Shown one piece after another: positions 25,968-33,147 of a stretch of 37,369 bases of DNA. The notes under the pieces are model-generated. The model searched no databases and was not told the origin of the DNA. It was given only the letters and a program-made list of their open reading frames with translations. Every line of letters starts with the position of its first letter. The stretch's first letter is position 1. Position numbers and translations under genes: made by a program. The DNA lies in NCBI GenBank assembly GCA_017518975.1, contig JAFWTH010000158.1, positions 1 to 37,369 of the forward strand, in the 5' to 3' direction. This DNA comes from Clostridia bacterium. Its GTDB lineage: Bacteria; Bacillota; Clostridia; Oscillospirales; CAG-272.

Positions 25968-26015
25968 TTGCGTATCCTCCGTTCTTATTTATTATCCGTC
26001 CGGATCTGTGTTTTT

Positions 26016-27821
26016 TTATTTCTCCGAAGCAAGACGCTCCATCTCGTCGACGAGATCGCCGAACAGAGAGAGAGCCGAATCGACAGGCGCAGGGGTCGAC
26101 ATATCGACGCCGGCGATCTTGAGAAGCGAGACCGGATCGGCGGAAAAACCGCCGGAAAGGAATCTCTTGTAGTCGTCGACGGCGGGTTTGCCCTCTTTGA
26201 GGATCCGTTCCGCTATCGCCGCCGCGGCGGAGAACCCGGTGGCGTACTGAAACACGTAATAATTGTAGAAGAAGTGCGGTATCCGCGCCCACTCGAGCGC
26301 TATCCCGTCGTCGGATATCATATCCGGTCCGAAATAGAGTTTGTTGAGTTCAAGATACTTCCCGTCAAGAAGATCGGCAGTGAGCGCCTCGCCCGCTTCC
26401 GCTTTTTCTCCCATAAAGAGTTCGAACTCCGCGAACATCGTCTGGCGGAAGACCGTTCCCTTGAAGGAATCGAGGAAGTGATTGACGAGCGCCATACGCT
26501 CTTTTTTGTCGTCGGTCTTTGAAAGAAGGTGTCTCATAAGAAGGATCTCGTTGCACGTGGAGGCGACCTCTGCGACGAAGATCACGTATTCGTTCGTGCA
26601 GACGGGCTGATTTTTCAGGGAGTAATAACTGTGCAGCGCGTGACCCATCTCGTAAGCGAGAGTGAACATACTCTCAAGATCGTCCGTATGGTTGAGAAGA
26701 ACGTACGGATGGGGGTAAGGCGAACCCGAGCTGTACGCGCCGCCGCGCTTTCCGACGTTCTGATAAACGTCAATCCAGCGATCCCTGAAGCCCTCCTTCA
26801 GCATATCCGTATAGTCCTCTCCAAGAACGGATAAGGCGTCGAGAACGGTCGTTTTCGCCTCTTCGAACGATATTTTCCTCGAGGATTCCGCAACGAGGGG
26901 AACGTATACGTCGTACATATGGAGTTCGTCGACTCCGAGCATTTTCCTCCTGAGCGAGACGTAACGGTACATCTTGTCAAGATTGGCGTGTACCGAAGAA
27001 ATGAGATTGCGGTAGACCGACGCCGGGACCTCGGTGTCGGAAAGAGCCGCGTCGAGGGTCGTTTCATACTTTCTCGTTTTTGCGAAGAAAACGAGCGTTT
27101 TGAAATTCGCGTCGAGAGTCGAAGCGACGGTGTTCCTGAACCCGCGGTACGTTTTGTAAAACTCGCAAAACGCGTTCTCGCGGAGGACGCGGTCCTCGCT
27201 CTGAAGGAGAGGAACGAGAGTCTCTCCGGTCAGTTCGTGTTCTTCGCCGTTTTTATCCTTCACGTCCGGGAAACGGATATCGGCGTCGCGGAATACCGAG
27301 GCGATCTGCTCCGGTCCGCGCGCCATCTCTCCCGCTTCCGATAGGATCTTTTCGCACTCGGCGGACAGAACGTGCTCACTCATCTTGCGTCTGTACTCAA
27401 TCGGTCTTCGGTACGTTTTGAGTTCCGGCTCTTCTTTGAAAAACCGTTCCAGTACGTCGGACGGGATGGCGGTGATCTCGGGCGTTGCGAACGAAGTCGC
27501 GGCGTTTGCCGCGACGGCGACGCTCACCGCCTTCGATCTCATATTCTGATAATATCCGTCCGCGGTGTCGCCGTCGGACGAGCATGACGCGTATCCGTAT
27601 ATCTTCGAAACGCGGACGTTCAGATCGTCTGACAGTTTGAAGAACGCGAGGAGCGCCTCAGGATCCGTTCCGAGTTTTCCTTTAAATGCGGAATACTTTT
27701 CAAGATCGCGGCGAACCGTCTCGCACTCCTTTTCCCACGCCTCGTCGGACGTAAAGATCGCCGACAGATCCCACTTGAACTCTTCCGGTATCTCTTTTCT
27801 CTTTTTGATTTTTTCAGCCAT
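26016..27821 (-). CDS. PepF-like M3 peptidase with altered zinc motif
   Basis: The 601-residue length and domain order match oligoendopeptidase F: a helical N-terminal lobe (EEFKWDLSAIFTSDEAWE) and a C-terminal M3 catalytic lobe. The motif normally written HExGH reads Tyr390-Glu391-Met-Gly-His394 (TLAYEMGHALHSYYS); the codon is TAC at 26654-26652, one base from His CAC. The third ligand Glu418 (AEVASTCNE) and the C-terminal VFQYATGFSAAAAIAER are intact. Either this is a degenerate, inactive or re-purposed M3 protein, or a single-base variant or sequencing error. It begins three bases after the HD-domain gene and is translationally coupled to it. No signal peptide is seen, so it is cytoplasmic. 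Confidence 0.9.
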   Translation of the reverse strand: MAEKIKKRKEIPEEFKWDLSAIFTSDEAWEKECETVRRDLEKYSAFKGKLGTDPEALLAFFKLSDDLNVRVSKIYGYASCSSDGDTADGYYQNMRSKAVSVAVAANAATSFATPEITAIPSDVLERFFKEEPELKTYRRPIEYRRKMSEHVLSAECEKILSEAGEMARGPEQIASVFRDADIRFPDVKDKNGEEHELTGETLVPLLQSEDRVLRENAFCEFYKTYRGFRNTVASTLDANFKTLVFFAKTRKYETTLDAALSDTEVPASVYRNLISSVHANLDKMYRYVSLRRKMLGVDELHMYDVYVPLVAESSRKISFEEAKTTVLDALSVLGEDYTDMLKEGFRDRWIDVYQNVGKRGGAYSSGSPYPHPYVLLNHTDDLESMFTLAYEMGHALHSYYSLKNQPVCTNEYVIFVAEVASTCNEILLMRHLLSKTDDKKERMALVNHFLDSFKGTVFRQTMFAEFELFMGEKAEAGEALTADLLDGKYLELNKLYFGPDMISDDGIALEWARIPHFFYNYYVFQYATGFSAAAAIAERILKEGKPAVDDYKRFLSGGFSADPVSLLKIAGVDMSTPAPVDSALSLFGDLVDEMERLASEK

Positions 27822-27824
27822 TTT

Positions 27825-28385
27825 TCATTTCCCTTTCTCTTTGATGTATGTTGCGCTCTCGTCTGCTACGTGGAGCAGCCACGCAAGCGGAAACTGTTCG
27901 TATGCCCGGCCGACGTCGGGATCGCTTTTGTCCCAGCAGCTCATATGGCAGTTGATCGCGACCGCCTCCTCGGGAGTGAGCGTTATGAACTGCTGAACGA
28001 GGAATACCGACTTCGAGCCGTGACCCCCGAACGGGAATTTTTCTCTGACGGTGTAAGCGTCGTAACTCTCCCACTGCCCCGCATTGTTTTTGCGGTTCCT
28101 CTTTTCCACCCCGTAGTAATTGACCTTGCACAGATCGTGAAACAGCGAGATGACGATAACGCTCTCTTCATTCGCCTCGATCTCGGGATACACCGCGAGC
28201 AGTCTCTTCATCTCGTCATATACGTTGAGCGAATGCTCAAGGAGTCCCCCGGCGTACGCGCCGTGAAACCTCGTGCTTGCGGGACAGGTGAAAAAATCGG
28301 AACTCCCGAGCCAGCCGAGCAGTTTGTCGATCCCCTCGCGGTTAACCGAACCGCATAGCGATAAAAATCTTTCTTTGTTATCCAT
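27825..28385 (-). CDS. HD-domain phosphohydrolase-like protein
   Basis: The 186-residue protein has the metal ligands of an HD domain in order: His in GGLLEHSLNVYDEMK, His-Asp in SLFHDLCKV, a later His in INCHMSC, and Asp in LLHVADESATYI. HD proteins of this size hydrolyse phosphoester bonds in nucleotides or RNA; the substrate is unknown. ATG 28385 follows GGAG by about ten bases. Its stop is three bases before the PepF-like start, and the upstream DUF6273 lipoprotein gene ends 19 bases before it, so all three look like one transcript. Confidence 0.85.
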   Translation of the reverse strand: MDNKERFLSLCGSVNREGIDKLLGWLGSSDFFTCPASTRFHGAYAGGLLEHSLNVYDEMKRLLAVYPEIEANEESVIVISLFHDLCKVNYYGVEKRNRKNNAGQWESYDAYTVREKFPFGGHGSKSVFLVQQFITLTPEEAVAINCHMSCWDKSDPDVGRAYEQFPLAWLLHVADESATYIKEKGK

Positions 28386-28404
28386 ATCCGCGCTCTCCTT
28401 TACA

Positions 28405-29157
28405 TCAGGGTTCTATACGGATCGCCGGGCGCACTCCGTGCTTTATCCTGTGGGCTGTGTTCCCCGCCCGGCTGACTGTACCGTTTCCGTCGACCCCGGC
28501 GAAGTATCCGTCTTTTTCACCGGTTGATCTCAGCCACCACCAGACGCCTCCGCCTTCCGTCTTGAACAGACCGGATGAATGCGCGTACGCGGTACCCTCC
28601 GAAATTCTGTCCGCATCGGTCTCAAAAAGAGTTTCGGCATCCTCGACGGTGAGGAGGAAAACGCGTCCCGCGTCGGTATCGGAGATCTTCGCTTTTTCAA
28701 AATCGGTGAAAGCGCCTTCGTAAAATTCTCCGTTCAACCATGCCTTCAGGGTGCTTTTATCCCACGTCGTCCCCTCGTCCGAATCGTTCAACTCCATTGA
28801 ATCAAGCGAATATTTCGAAACGGCGAGGAGATATCCGTCTTCCCCGGACAACACGATCCATTCGATATCCTCTGCACCGTTCTCGGCGTTCCCGTCCTGC
28901 TCATATTTACCTAAAGTGAACGTTCCTCCGACTTCCGGGAAGGAAAAATCGGGCGGGATCGGAGCGTCGGTCCCGACGGAGACGTCGTCTGCGGTCGCGA
29001 TATCGGCTGACGTGACGATCGGATCCGTCCCTTTATCGGTGTTATCCGGCGTGGTTTCTCGGGAACATCCGGCAAGGAGCGCCGCGAAAACGGCAGCCGC
29101 CGCAAGAACGGCAAGAAAACGGACGGAAGACCGGAAATCAAATCTCAAATTTTTCAT
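28405..29157 (-). CDS. DUF6273-domain lipoprotein
   Basis: The 250-residue product has a basic, membrane-spanning lipoprotein signal (lipobox LLAGC at about residue 31), a ~40-residue Asp/Thr-rich linker, then a domain with the DUF6273 pattern: IEWIVLSGEDGYLLAVSKYSL, TTWDKSTLKAWLNGEFYEGAF, a WWWLRSTGE block and the C-terminal GVRPAIRIEP. The function of this family is not established; members occur in extracellular or lipid-anchored proteins of gut Firmicutes. The gene has a perfect-consensus promoter and heads a possible four-gene minus-strand transcript. Confidence 0.85.
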   Translation of the reverse strand: MKNLRFDFRSSVRFLAVLAAAAVFAALLAGCSRETTPDNTDKGTDPIVTSADIATADDVSVGTDAPIPPDFSFPEVGGTFTLGKYEQDGNAENGAEDIEWIVLSGEDGYLLAVSKYSLDSMELNDSDEGTTWDKSTLKAWLNGEFYEGAFTDFEKAKISDTDAGRVFLLTVEDAETLFETDADRISEGTAYAHSSGLFKTEGGGVWWWLRSTGEKDGYFAGVDGNGTVSRAGNTAHRIKHGVRPAIRIEP

Positions 29158-29218
29158 AACAGAGAACCTTTCATAAAGTTATCGCGCGTAAATACGGTAT
29201 TTATATTTATCCAAAATA

Positions 29219-29247
29219 ATTATAACAAACGCCATTGAGCGTGTCAA
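29219..29247 (-). promoter_or_regulatory. Consensus sigma-A promoter of the DUF6273-HD-PepF operon
   Basis: Minus strand TTGACA (29247-29242), 17-base spacer, TATAAT (29224-29219): a perfect match to consensus in both hexamers, so the operon should be strongly expressed unless repressed. Confidence 0.85.
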
Positions 29248-29274
29248 TAAAATCCGAATCATTCCGGTGCGTTC

Positions 29275-29303
29275 TTGCGCCGTCAGCGCGGATATGGTAA
29301 AAT
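29275..29303 (+). promoter_or_regulatory. Promoter of the PNPOx-like gene
   Basis: TTGCGC (29275-29280), 17-base spacer, TAAAAT (29298-29303), with an extended -10 TG at 29295-29296. Confidence 0.55.
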
Positions 29304-29325
29304 ATAAAAAAAGGAGGATTCGGAA

Positions 29326-29718
29326 ATGAAAGAAGTATGTGAATTCCTGAAAAAATGCGGGACTTACTACCTCGCGACGGCGGACGGCGACCAGCCGCGC
29401 GTCCGTCCGTTCGGAACGGCTCATATCATCGGCGGGAAACTCTGCATCCAGACCGGCAAATCGAAAAACGTCTTCCGCGAGATCACGGCAAACCCGAAGG
29501 TCGAGATCTGCGCGTTCGACGGCGGGAAGTGGCTTCGCCTGTCCGGCGAGATTTACGAGGACGACAGAAGAGAGGCGCGCGCCGAAATGCTCGACGCCTA
29601 CCCCGAGCTGCGCCGTATGTACAGCGAAGACGACGGCAACACTGCGGTCCTGGCGTTCAGGTCTGCGACTGCCGTATTCTCTTCGTTCACGGAGCCGCCG
29701 AAGACGGTCGAATTTTGA
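29326..29718 (+). CDS. Pyridoxamine 5'-phosphate oxidase-family (FMN-binding split-barrel) protein
   Basis: At 130 residues this is one split-barrel domain. MKEVCEFLKKCGTYYLATAD, QPRVRPFGTAH and LCIQTGKSKNVFREI are typical of small clostridial PNPOx-like flavin proteins. VRPFG is the usual flavin-contacting strand. Most small members are not true PNP oxidases but FMN- or F420-type reductases, so no B6 role is claimed. AGGAGG stands about nine bases before ATG 29326. No clear terminator follows before the next promoter. Confidence 0.85.
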   Translation: MKEVCEFLKKCGTYYLATADGDQPRVRPFGTAHIIGGKLCIQTGKSKNVFREITANPKVEICAFDGGKWLRLSGEIYEDDRREARAEMLDAYPELRRMYSEDDGNTAVLAFRSATAVFSSFTEPPKTVEF

Positions 29719-29736
29719 ATTTTTGTCCGCCGTTAC

Positions 29737-29765
29737 TTGAAATCGGACCCGTTTTCTGTTATACT
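29737..29765 (+). promoter_or_regulatory. Sigma-A promoter of the Fe-S scaffold/GGGtGRT operon
   Basis: TTGAAA (29737-29742), 17-base spacer, TATACT (29760-29765). Confidence 0.7.
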
Positions 29766-29783
29766 GTTTGTTTGGAAAAACTA

Positions 29784-29808
29784 CGCCGCGGGACTGCTCC
29801 CCGCGGCG
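29784..29808 (+). promoter_or_regulatory. GC-rich leader hairpin before the Fe-S scaffold gene
   Basis: CGCCGCGGG / CCCGCGGCG, a perfect 9-bp stem with a seven-base loop, lies in the ~70-base leader between the promoter and the ribosome site AGGAGG. Only GAGTTTT follows, a weak T-run. It could stabilise the mRNA or serve as a weak attenuator. Confidence 0.5.
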
Positions 29809-29840
29809 ACACCGAGTTTTAATTCAGGAGGCAATTCGTT

Positions 29841-30533
29841 ATGACCTATTCCAAGGAAATCAAAGAAATGTGCCCCGTCAGGCAGGGCGCTCATCACGGC
29901 GCGGCTCCGATCCCGGAAGAGGGAAAGTGGGTCAAGTCCCGTGAGATCAAAGACGTTTCCGGCTATACCCACGGTATCGGCTGGTGCGCGCCGCAGCAGG
30001 GCGGCTGCAAACTCTCCCTAAACGTCAAGGACGGCGTGATCCAGGAAGCGCTCGTCGAAACGATCGGATGCTCCGGTATGACTCACTCGGCGGCTATGGC
30101 GGCTGAGATCCTTCCGGGTCTCACTCTGCTCGAGGCGCTCAACACCGACCTCGTCTGCGACGCCATCAACACCGCGATGAGAGAGCTGTTCCTTCAGATC
30201 GTCTACGGTAGATCGCAGAGCGCGTTCTCCGAGGACGGACTTCAGATCGGCGCGGGCCTCGAGGATCTCGGAAAGGGCACGAGATCGATGGTCGGGACGA
30301 CCTACGGCACGCTCTCCAAAGGTCCCCGCTACCTTGAACTCACCGAGGGCTATATCACCGACCTCGCGCTCGACGAGGACGACGAGATCATCGGTTACAA
30401 GTACGTCAATTTCGGCAAGATGATGGACTTCATCAAGGCGGGCGACGACCCCGCGACCGCTCTGAAAAAGGCGTCCGGTCAGTACGGACGCGTCGACGAT
30501 GCGGCGAAGATCATCGACCCGAGGAAAGCCTGA
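29841..30533 (+). CDS. IscU/NifU-like iron-sulfur cluster scaffold protein (GGGtGRT partner)
   Basis: The 230-residue product has four N-terminal-half Cys positions: Cys11 (EMCPV), Cys49 and Cys56 (GWCAPQQGGCKL) and Cys77 (TIGCSGMTHS), with another near residue 103 (DLVCDA). Their order around a GCSGMT turn recalls the three Cys of IscU-type scaffolds, which build and hand over Fe-S clusters. The longer N-terminal lead and C-terminal ~90 residues (YGTLSKGPRYLELTEGYITD) are typical of the variant encoded beside GGGtGRT proteins. AGGAGG precedes ATG 29841. The next gene begins 19 bases after its stop, so they are co-transcribed. Which client proteins it serves is not known. Confidence 0.85.
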   Translation: MTYSKEIKEMCPVRQGAHHGAAPIPEEGKWVKSREIKDVSGYTHGIGWCAPQQGGCKLSLNVKDGVIQEALVETIGCSGMTHSAAMAAEILPGLTLLEALNTDLVCDAINTAMRELFLQIVYGRSQSAFSEDGLQIGAGLEDLGKGTRSMVGTTYGTLSKGPRYLELTEGYITDLALDEDDEIIGYKYVNFGKMMDFIKAGDDPATALKKASGQYGRVDDAAKIIDPRKA

Positions 30534-30552
30534 GGAAAGGGAGGATAAAGCG

Positions 30553-31572
30553 ATGATTACGTTTGAATCATACGACAGAAGAATAAAGCAGATAAACGAA
30601 AAGCTCGCCGAGTACGGCATTTCCTCGATAGAGGAAGCGGAGCAGATCACGAAGGACGCCGACCTCGACGTCTATCACATGATCGAAAAGATCCAGCCCA
30701 TCTGCTTTGAAAACGCGAAATACGCCTACACCGTAGGCGCGGCTATCGCCATAAAGAAAAACTGCCGCAGAGCCGCAGACGCCGCCGCCGCTATCGGCGA
30801 GGGCCTGCAGGCGTTCTGCATCCCCGGTTCCGTCGCGGACAGACGCAAGGTCGGTCTCGGTCACGGCAACCTCGGCAAAATGCTTCTCGAAGAGGACACC
30901 GAGTGCTTCGCGTTCCTCGCGGGCCATGAGTCGTTTGCCGCCGCGGAAGGCGCGATCGGTATCGCAGAGAAGGCGAACAAGGTCAGAACGAAGCCCCTGC
31001 GCGTCATCCTGAACGGTCTCGGCAAGGACGCCGCTCAGATCATCTCCCGCATCAACGGCTTTACGTACGTCGAGACGGAGTACGACTACTTTACCGGCGA
31101 ACTGAAGGAAGTCTTCCGCAAGTGCTACTCGAAGGATCCGAACTCCTCCCGCGCGAAGGTCAACTGCTACGGCGCGAACGACGTCCAGGAAGGCGTCGCG
31201 ATCATGTGGCACGAGAACGTGGACGTGTCGATCACCGGCAACTCCACGAACCCGACGAGATTCCAGCACCCCGTCGCCGGCACGTACAAGAAAGAGCGCG
31301 TCGAGGCGGGCAAGAAGTACTTCTCCGTCGCGTCGGGCGGCGGCACGGGAAGAACGCTCCATCCGGACAACATGGCGGCGGGTCCCGCTTCCTACGGTAT
31401 GACCGACACGATGGGCAGAATGCACTCCGACGCGCAGTTCGCGGGCTCTTCGTCCGTTCCCGCTCACGTCGAGATGATGGGTCTTATCGGCGCGGGCAAC
31501 AACCCGATGGTCGGTATGACCGTTTCTACCGCAGTTTCGATCGAAGAAGCGGCGAAAGCGGGCAAATTCTGA
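30553..31572 (+). CDS. GGGtGRT-family protein
   Basis: The 339-residue cytoplasmic protein bears the naming motif SGGGTGRTLHP at about residues 261-271. Other strongly patterned blocks are VGLGHGNLGKMLLEEDTECF, AGHESFAAAEGAIGIAEKAN and NGLGKDAAQIISR. It has six Cys (for example QPICFE, QAFCIPG, VNCYGAN). The family is always thought of as a partner of the scaffold-like protein encoded just upstream, as here, but has no established biochemical role. ATG 30553 follows GGGAGG by eight bases. The RBS, tight spacing and shared promoter make it the second gene of the operon. Codons are strongly C/G-ending, suggesting high expression. Confidence 0.88.
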   Translation: MITFESYDRRIKQINEKLAEYGISSIEEAEQITKDADLDVYHMIEKIQPICFENAKYAYTVGAAIAIKKNCRRAADAAAAIGEGLQAFCIPGSVADRRKVGLGHGNLGKMLLEEDTECFAFLAGHESFAAAEGAIGIAEKANKVRTKPLRVILNGLGKDAAQIISRINGFTYVETEYDYFTGELKEVFRKCYSKDPNSSRAKVNCYGANDVQEGVAIMWHENVDVSITGNSTNPTRFQHPVAGTYKKERVEAGKKYFSVASGGGTGRTLHPDNMAAGPASYGMTDTMGRMHSDAQFAGSSSVPAHVEMMGLIGAGNNPMVGMTVSTAVSIEEAAKAGKF

Positions 31573-31582
31573 GATATGACCG

Positions 31583-31615
31583 AAAACCGGCGGTGCGATT
31601 GCCGCCGGTTTTTTT
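31583..31615 (+). terminator. Intrinsic terminator after the GGGtGRT gene
   Basis: Stem AAAACCGGCGG / CCGCCGGTTTT (31583-31593 / 31602-31612) with an eight-base loop, then a run of seven T (31609-31615). The next gene's ribosome site begins three bases later, so readthrough could allow expression of the C-GCAxxG-C-C gene. Confidence 0.85.
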
Positions 31616-31627
31616 ACGGAGGAAATG

Positions 31628-32083
31628 ATGAGCGAAAGAGGAGAAAAAGCCGAAAAACTGTTCCGCGAGGGTTATAACTGCGCCCAGGCGGTCTTATGTG
31701 CGTTCTGCGACGCGACGGGTCTCGGTATCGACGAGGCGGCGCGCCTCGCGTCGCCGTTCGGCGGCGGGATGGGACGGCTCCGCGAGGTGTGCGGAGCGGT
31801 CAGCGGCGCGCTTCTCGTCCTCGGCGCGGTCGAAGGATACTCTACTCCCGGCGATCCCGAAGCGAAGAAAAACCATTACGAGAGAGTCAGGGAGTTCGCG
31901 CGGCGGTTCTCCGAGAAGAACGGCTCGATCGTCTGCCGCGAACTGCTCGCCGGAGTCGGCGCGACGGTCGGAGGCGACCCGGAGCCGCGAACTGAGGAGT
32001 TTTACAAAAAGAGGCCCTGCCCCCGCCTGATCCGCGACGCGGCGGAGATCGTCGGGAAAATGATCGAAGAAACGAAAAGCTGA
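31628..32083 (+). CDS. C-GCAxxG-C-C family redox-type protein
   Basis: ATG 31628 is preferred to ATG 31625 because GGAGG (31618-31622) is then five bases away. The 151-residue protein has the family's spaced Cys signature: Cys18 in GYNCAQAVL (also Cys24 and Cys27), Cys55 in REVCGAVSGALLVLG, then IVCREL and RPCPRLI near the end. The conserved SPFGGGMGRLREVCGAVSG is typical. Members are small Cys-rich proteins presumed to bind a metal or Fe-S cluster, or to act in redox chemistry; none is assigned here. It lies 55 bases after the GGGtGRT stop behind a terminator and has no visible promoter of its own, so it may rely on readthrough. Confidence 0.85.
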   Translation: MSERGEKAEKLFREGYNCAQAVLCAFCDATGLGIDEAARLASPFGGGMGRLREVCGAVSGALLVLGAVEGYSTPGDPEAKKNHYERVREFARRFSEKNGSIVCRELLAGVGATVGGDPEPRTEEFYKKRPCPRLIRDAAEIVGKMIEETKS

Positions 32084-32149
32084 CCCGGCTTTGAAAGGCG
32101 TACGCTCCCCGGCGCGTTTGAAAGATCCCGAAACATACGAAAAAAAGTC

Positions 32150-32174
32150 CCCGAACGTTTTTCAAACGTTCGGG
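32150..32174. terminator. Bidirectional terminator between convergent genes
   Basis: CCCGAACGTTT / AAACGTTCGGG: an 11-bp stem with a three-base loop, an A-run on the left (32140-32146) and T-rich sequence on the right. It can end both the C-GCAxxG-C-C gene and the leftward hydrolase gene. Confidence 0.8.
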
Positions 32175-32182
32175 ATCTCTTT

Positions 32183-33133
32183 TTATTTTTCGACCGTACT
32201 GCCGAGTCCGATGGCGGACAGGAACGAAAGCATCTCGCTGAGATACCGTTCCCTTCCCTCAAAATAGCTCATACCGTGTCCCGCGCGCGGGAACGTGACG
32301 AGTTTTTTGTTTTCTGCGGCGCAGCTGCGGCAGTTCTCCTCACTCATTTCGCACGGGACGAAACGGTCGTCCTCGCCGTGTATCAGCAAAATCGGTATCT
32401 TACAGCGTGTCAGAGCTTCGGAAGCGGACGCGGAGCCGACGTCGAACCCGCCGAAGATCATCCCGCCGAGGCGGACCGCGGCATACGCGGGCCGTACGGG
32501 ATATCCCCGGTCCCGTATCACCTTTTTCAGTATCTCCTGCGGAGAGGAATAACCGCAATCCGCCATTATCCCCTTCACGTTATCCGGGAGATCAAGTCCC
32601 GACGCCATCAGCACCGACGCGGCGCCCATGGACATCCCGACGAGAACGATCTTTACGCCGGGGCCCTCCCGTTCGGTCGCGTACCCGATCCAGGAAATGA
32701 CGTCCCGCCGTTCTTTGATCCCGAGCGTCAGGCATCTCCCTCCGCTTTTTCCGTGAGCGCGCTGATCCGGAACGAGCACGTTATACCCGTTCTTCAGCGC
32801 GAACGGAAGGGCGACGCAGAAATCGAGTCCGCCCGCGCTCCTGTAACCGTGCATCATTATCTGCACGGGCGCGCCCGGGGACGAACTGTAGTACTTTCCG
32901 TAAAGCGAGACTCCGTCGAAAGCGCGGATCACGACCTCTTCGTACGGGATCGACCGGGCTTTTTCGACAAGACCTTCGATCTCGCTTTTGTAGGGCGCGC
33001 ACTGGTCGGTATCCGGAAGCCCGAACAGATCCGTTTTCGAAGGAACGGCAAAGGCGATACGGTAGCAGACGTATAAGACGGCAAATACCGCCGAAAGCAC
33101 AAGCGCGACTGCAACGACAATTATCAGGACCAT
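32183..33133 (-). CDS. Membrane-anchored alpha/beta hydrolase
   Basis: The open frame can start at GTG 33142, but GGAG spacing favours ATG 33133, giving 316 residues. A single N-terminal membrane helix (about 1-30: VLIIVVAVALVLSAVF) is followed by an alpha/beta-hydrolase domain. The nucleophile Ser sits in the elbow GMSMGAASVLM, the acid Asp in LIHGEDDRFVP and the His in RAGHGMSYFEG; DQRAHGKSGG is the usual strand-4 motif. It resembles YqkD/S9-like hydrolases of Bacillota; the substrate is unknown. The start lies 14 bases after the stop of the second SLH-GH43 gene, so it is probably co-transcribed with it. The enzyme likely faces outside the cell. Confidence 0.87.
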   Translation of the reverse strand: MVLIIVVAVALVLSAVFAVLYVCYRIAFAVPSKTDLFGLPDTDQCAPYKSEIEGLVEKARSIPYEEVVIRAFDGVSLYGKYYSSSPGAPVQIMMHGYRSAGGLDFCVALPFALKNGYNVLVPDQRAHGKSGGRCLTLGIKERRDVISWIGYATEREGPGVKIVLVGMSMGAASVLMASGLDLPDNVKGIMADCGYSSPQEILKKVIRDRGYPVRPAYAAVRLGGMIFGGFDVGSASASEALTRCKIPILLIHGEDDRFVPCEMSEENCRSCAAENKKLVTFPRAGHGMSYFEGRERYLSEMLSFLSAIGLGSTVEK

Positions 33134-33147
33134 ATTATTCACTCCGA

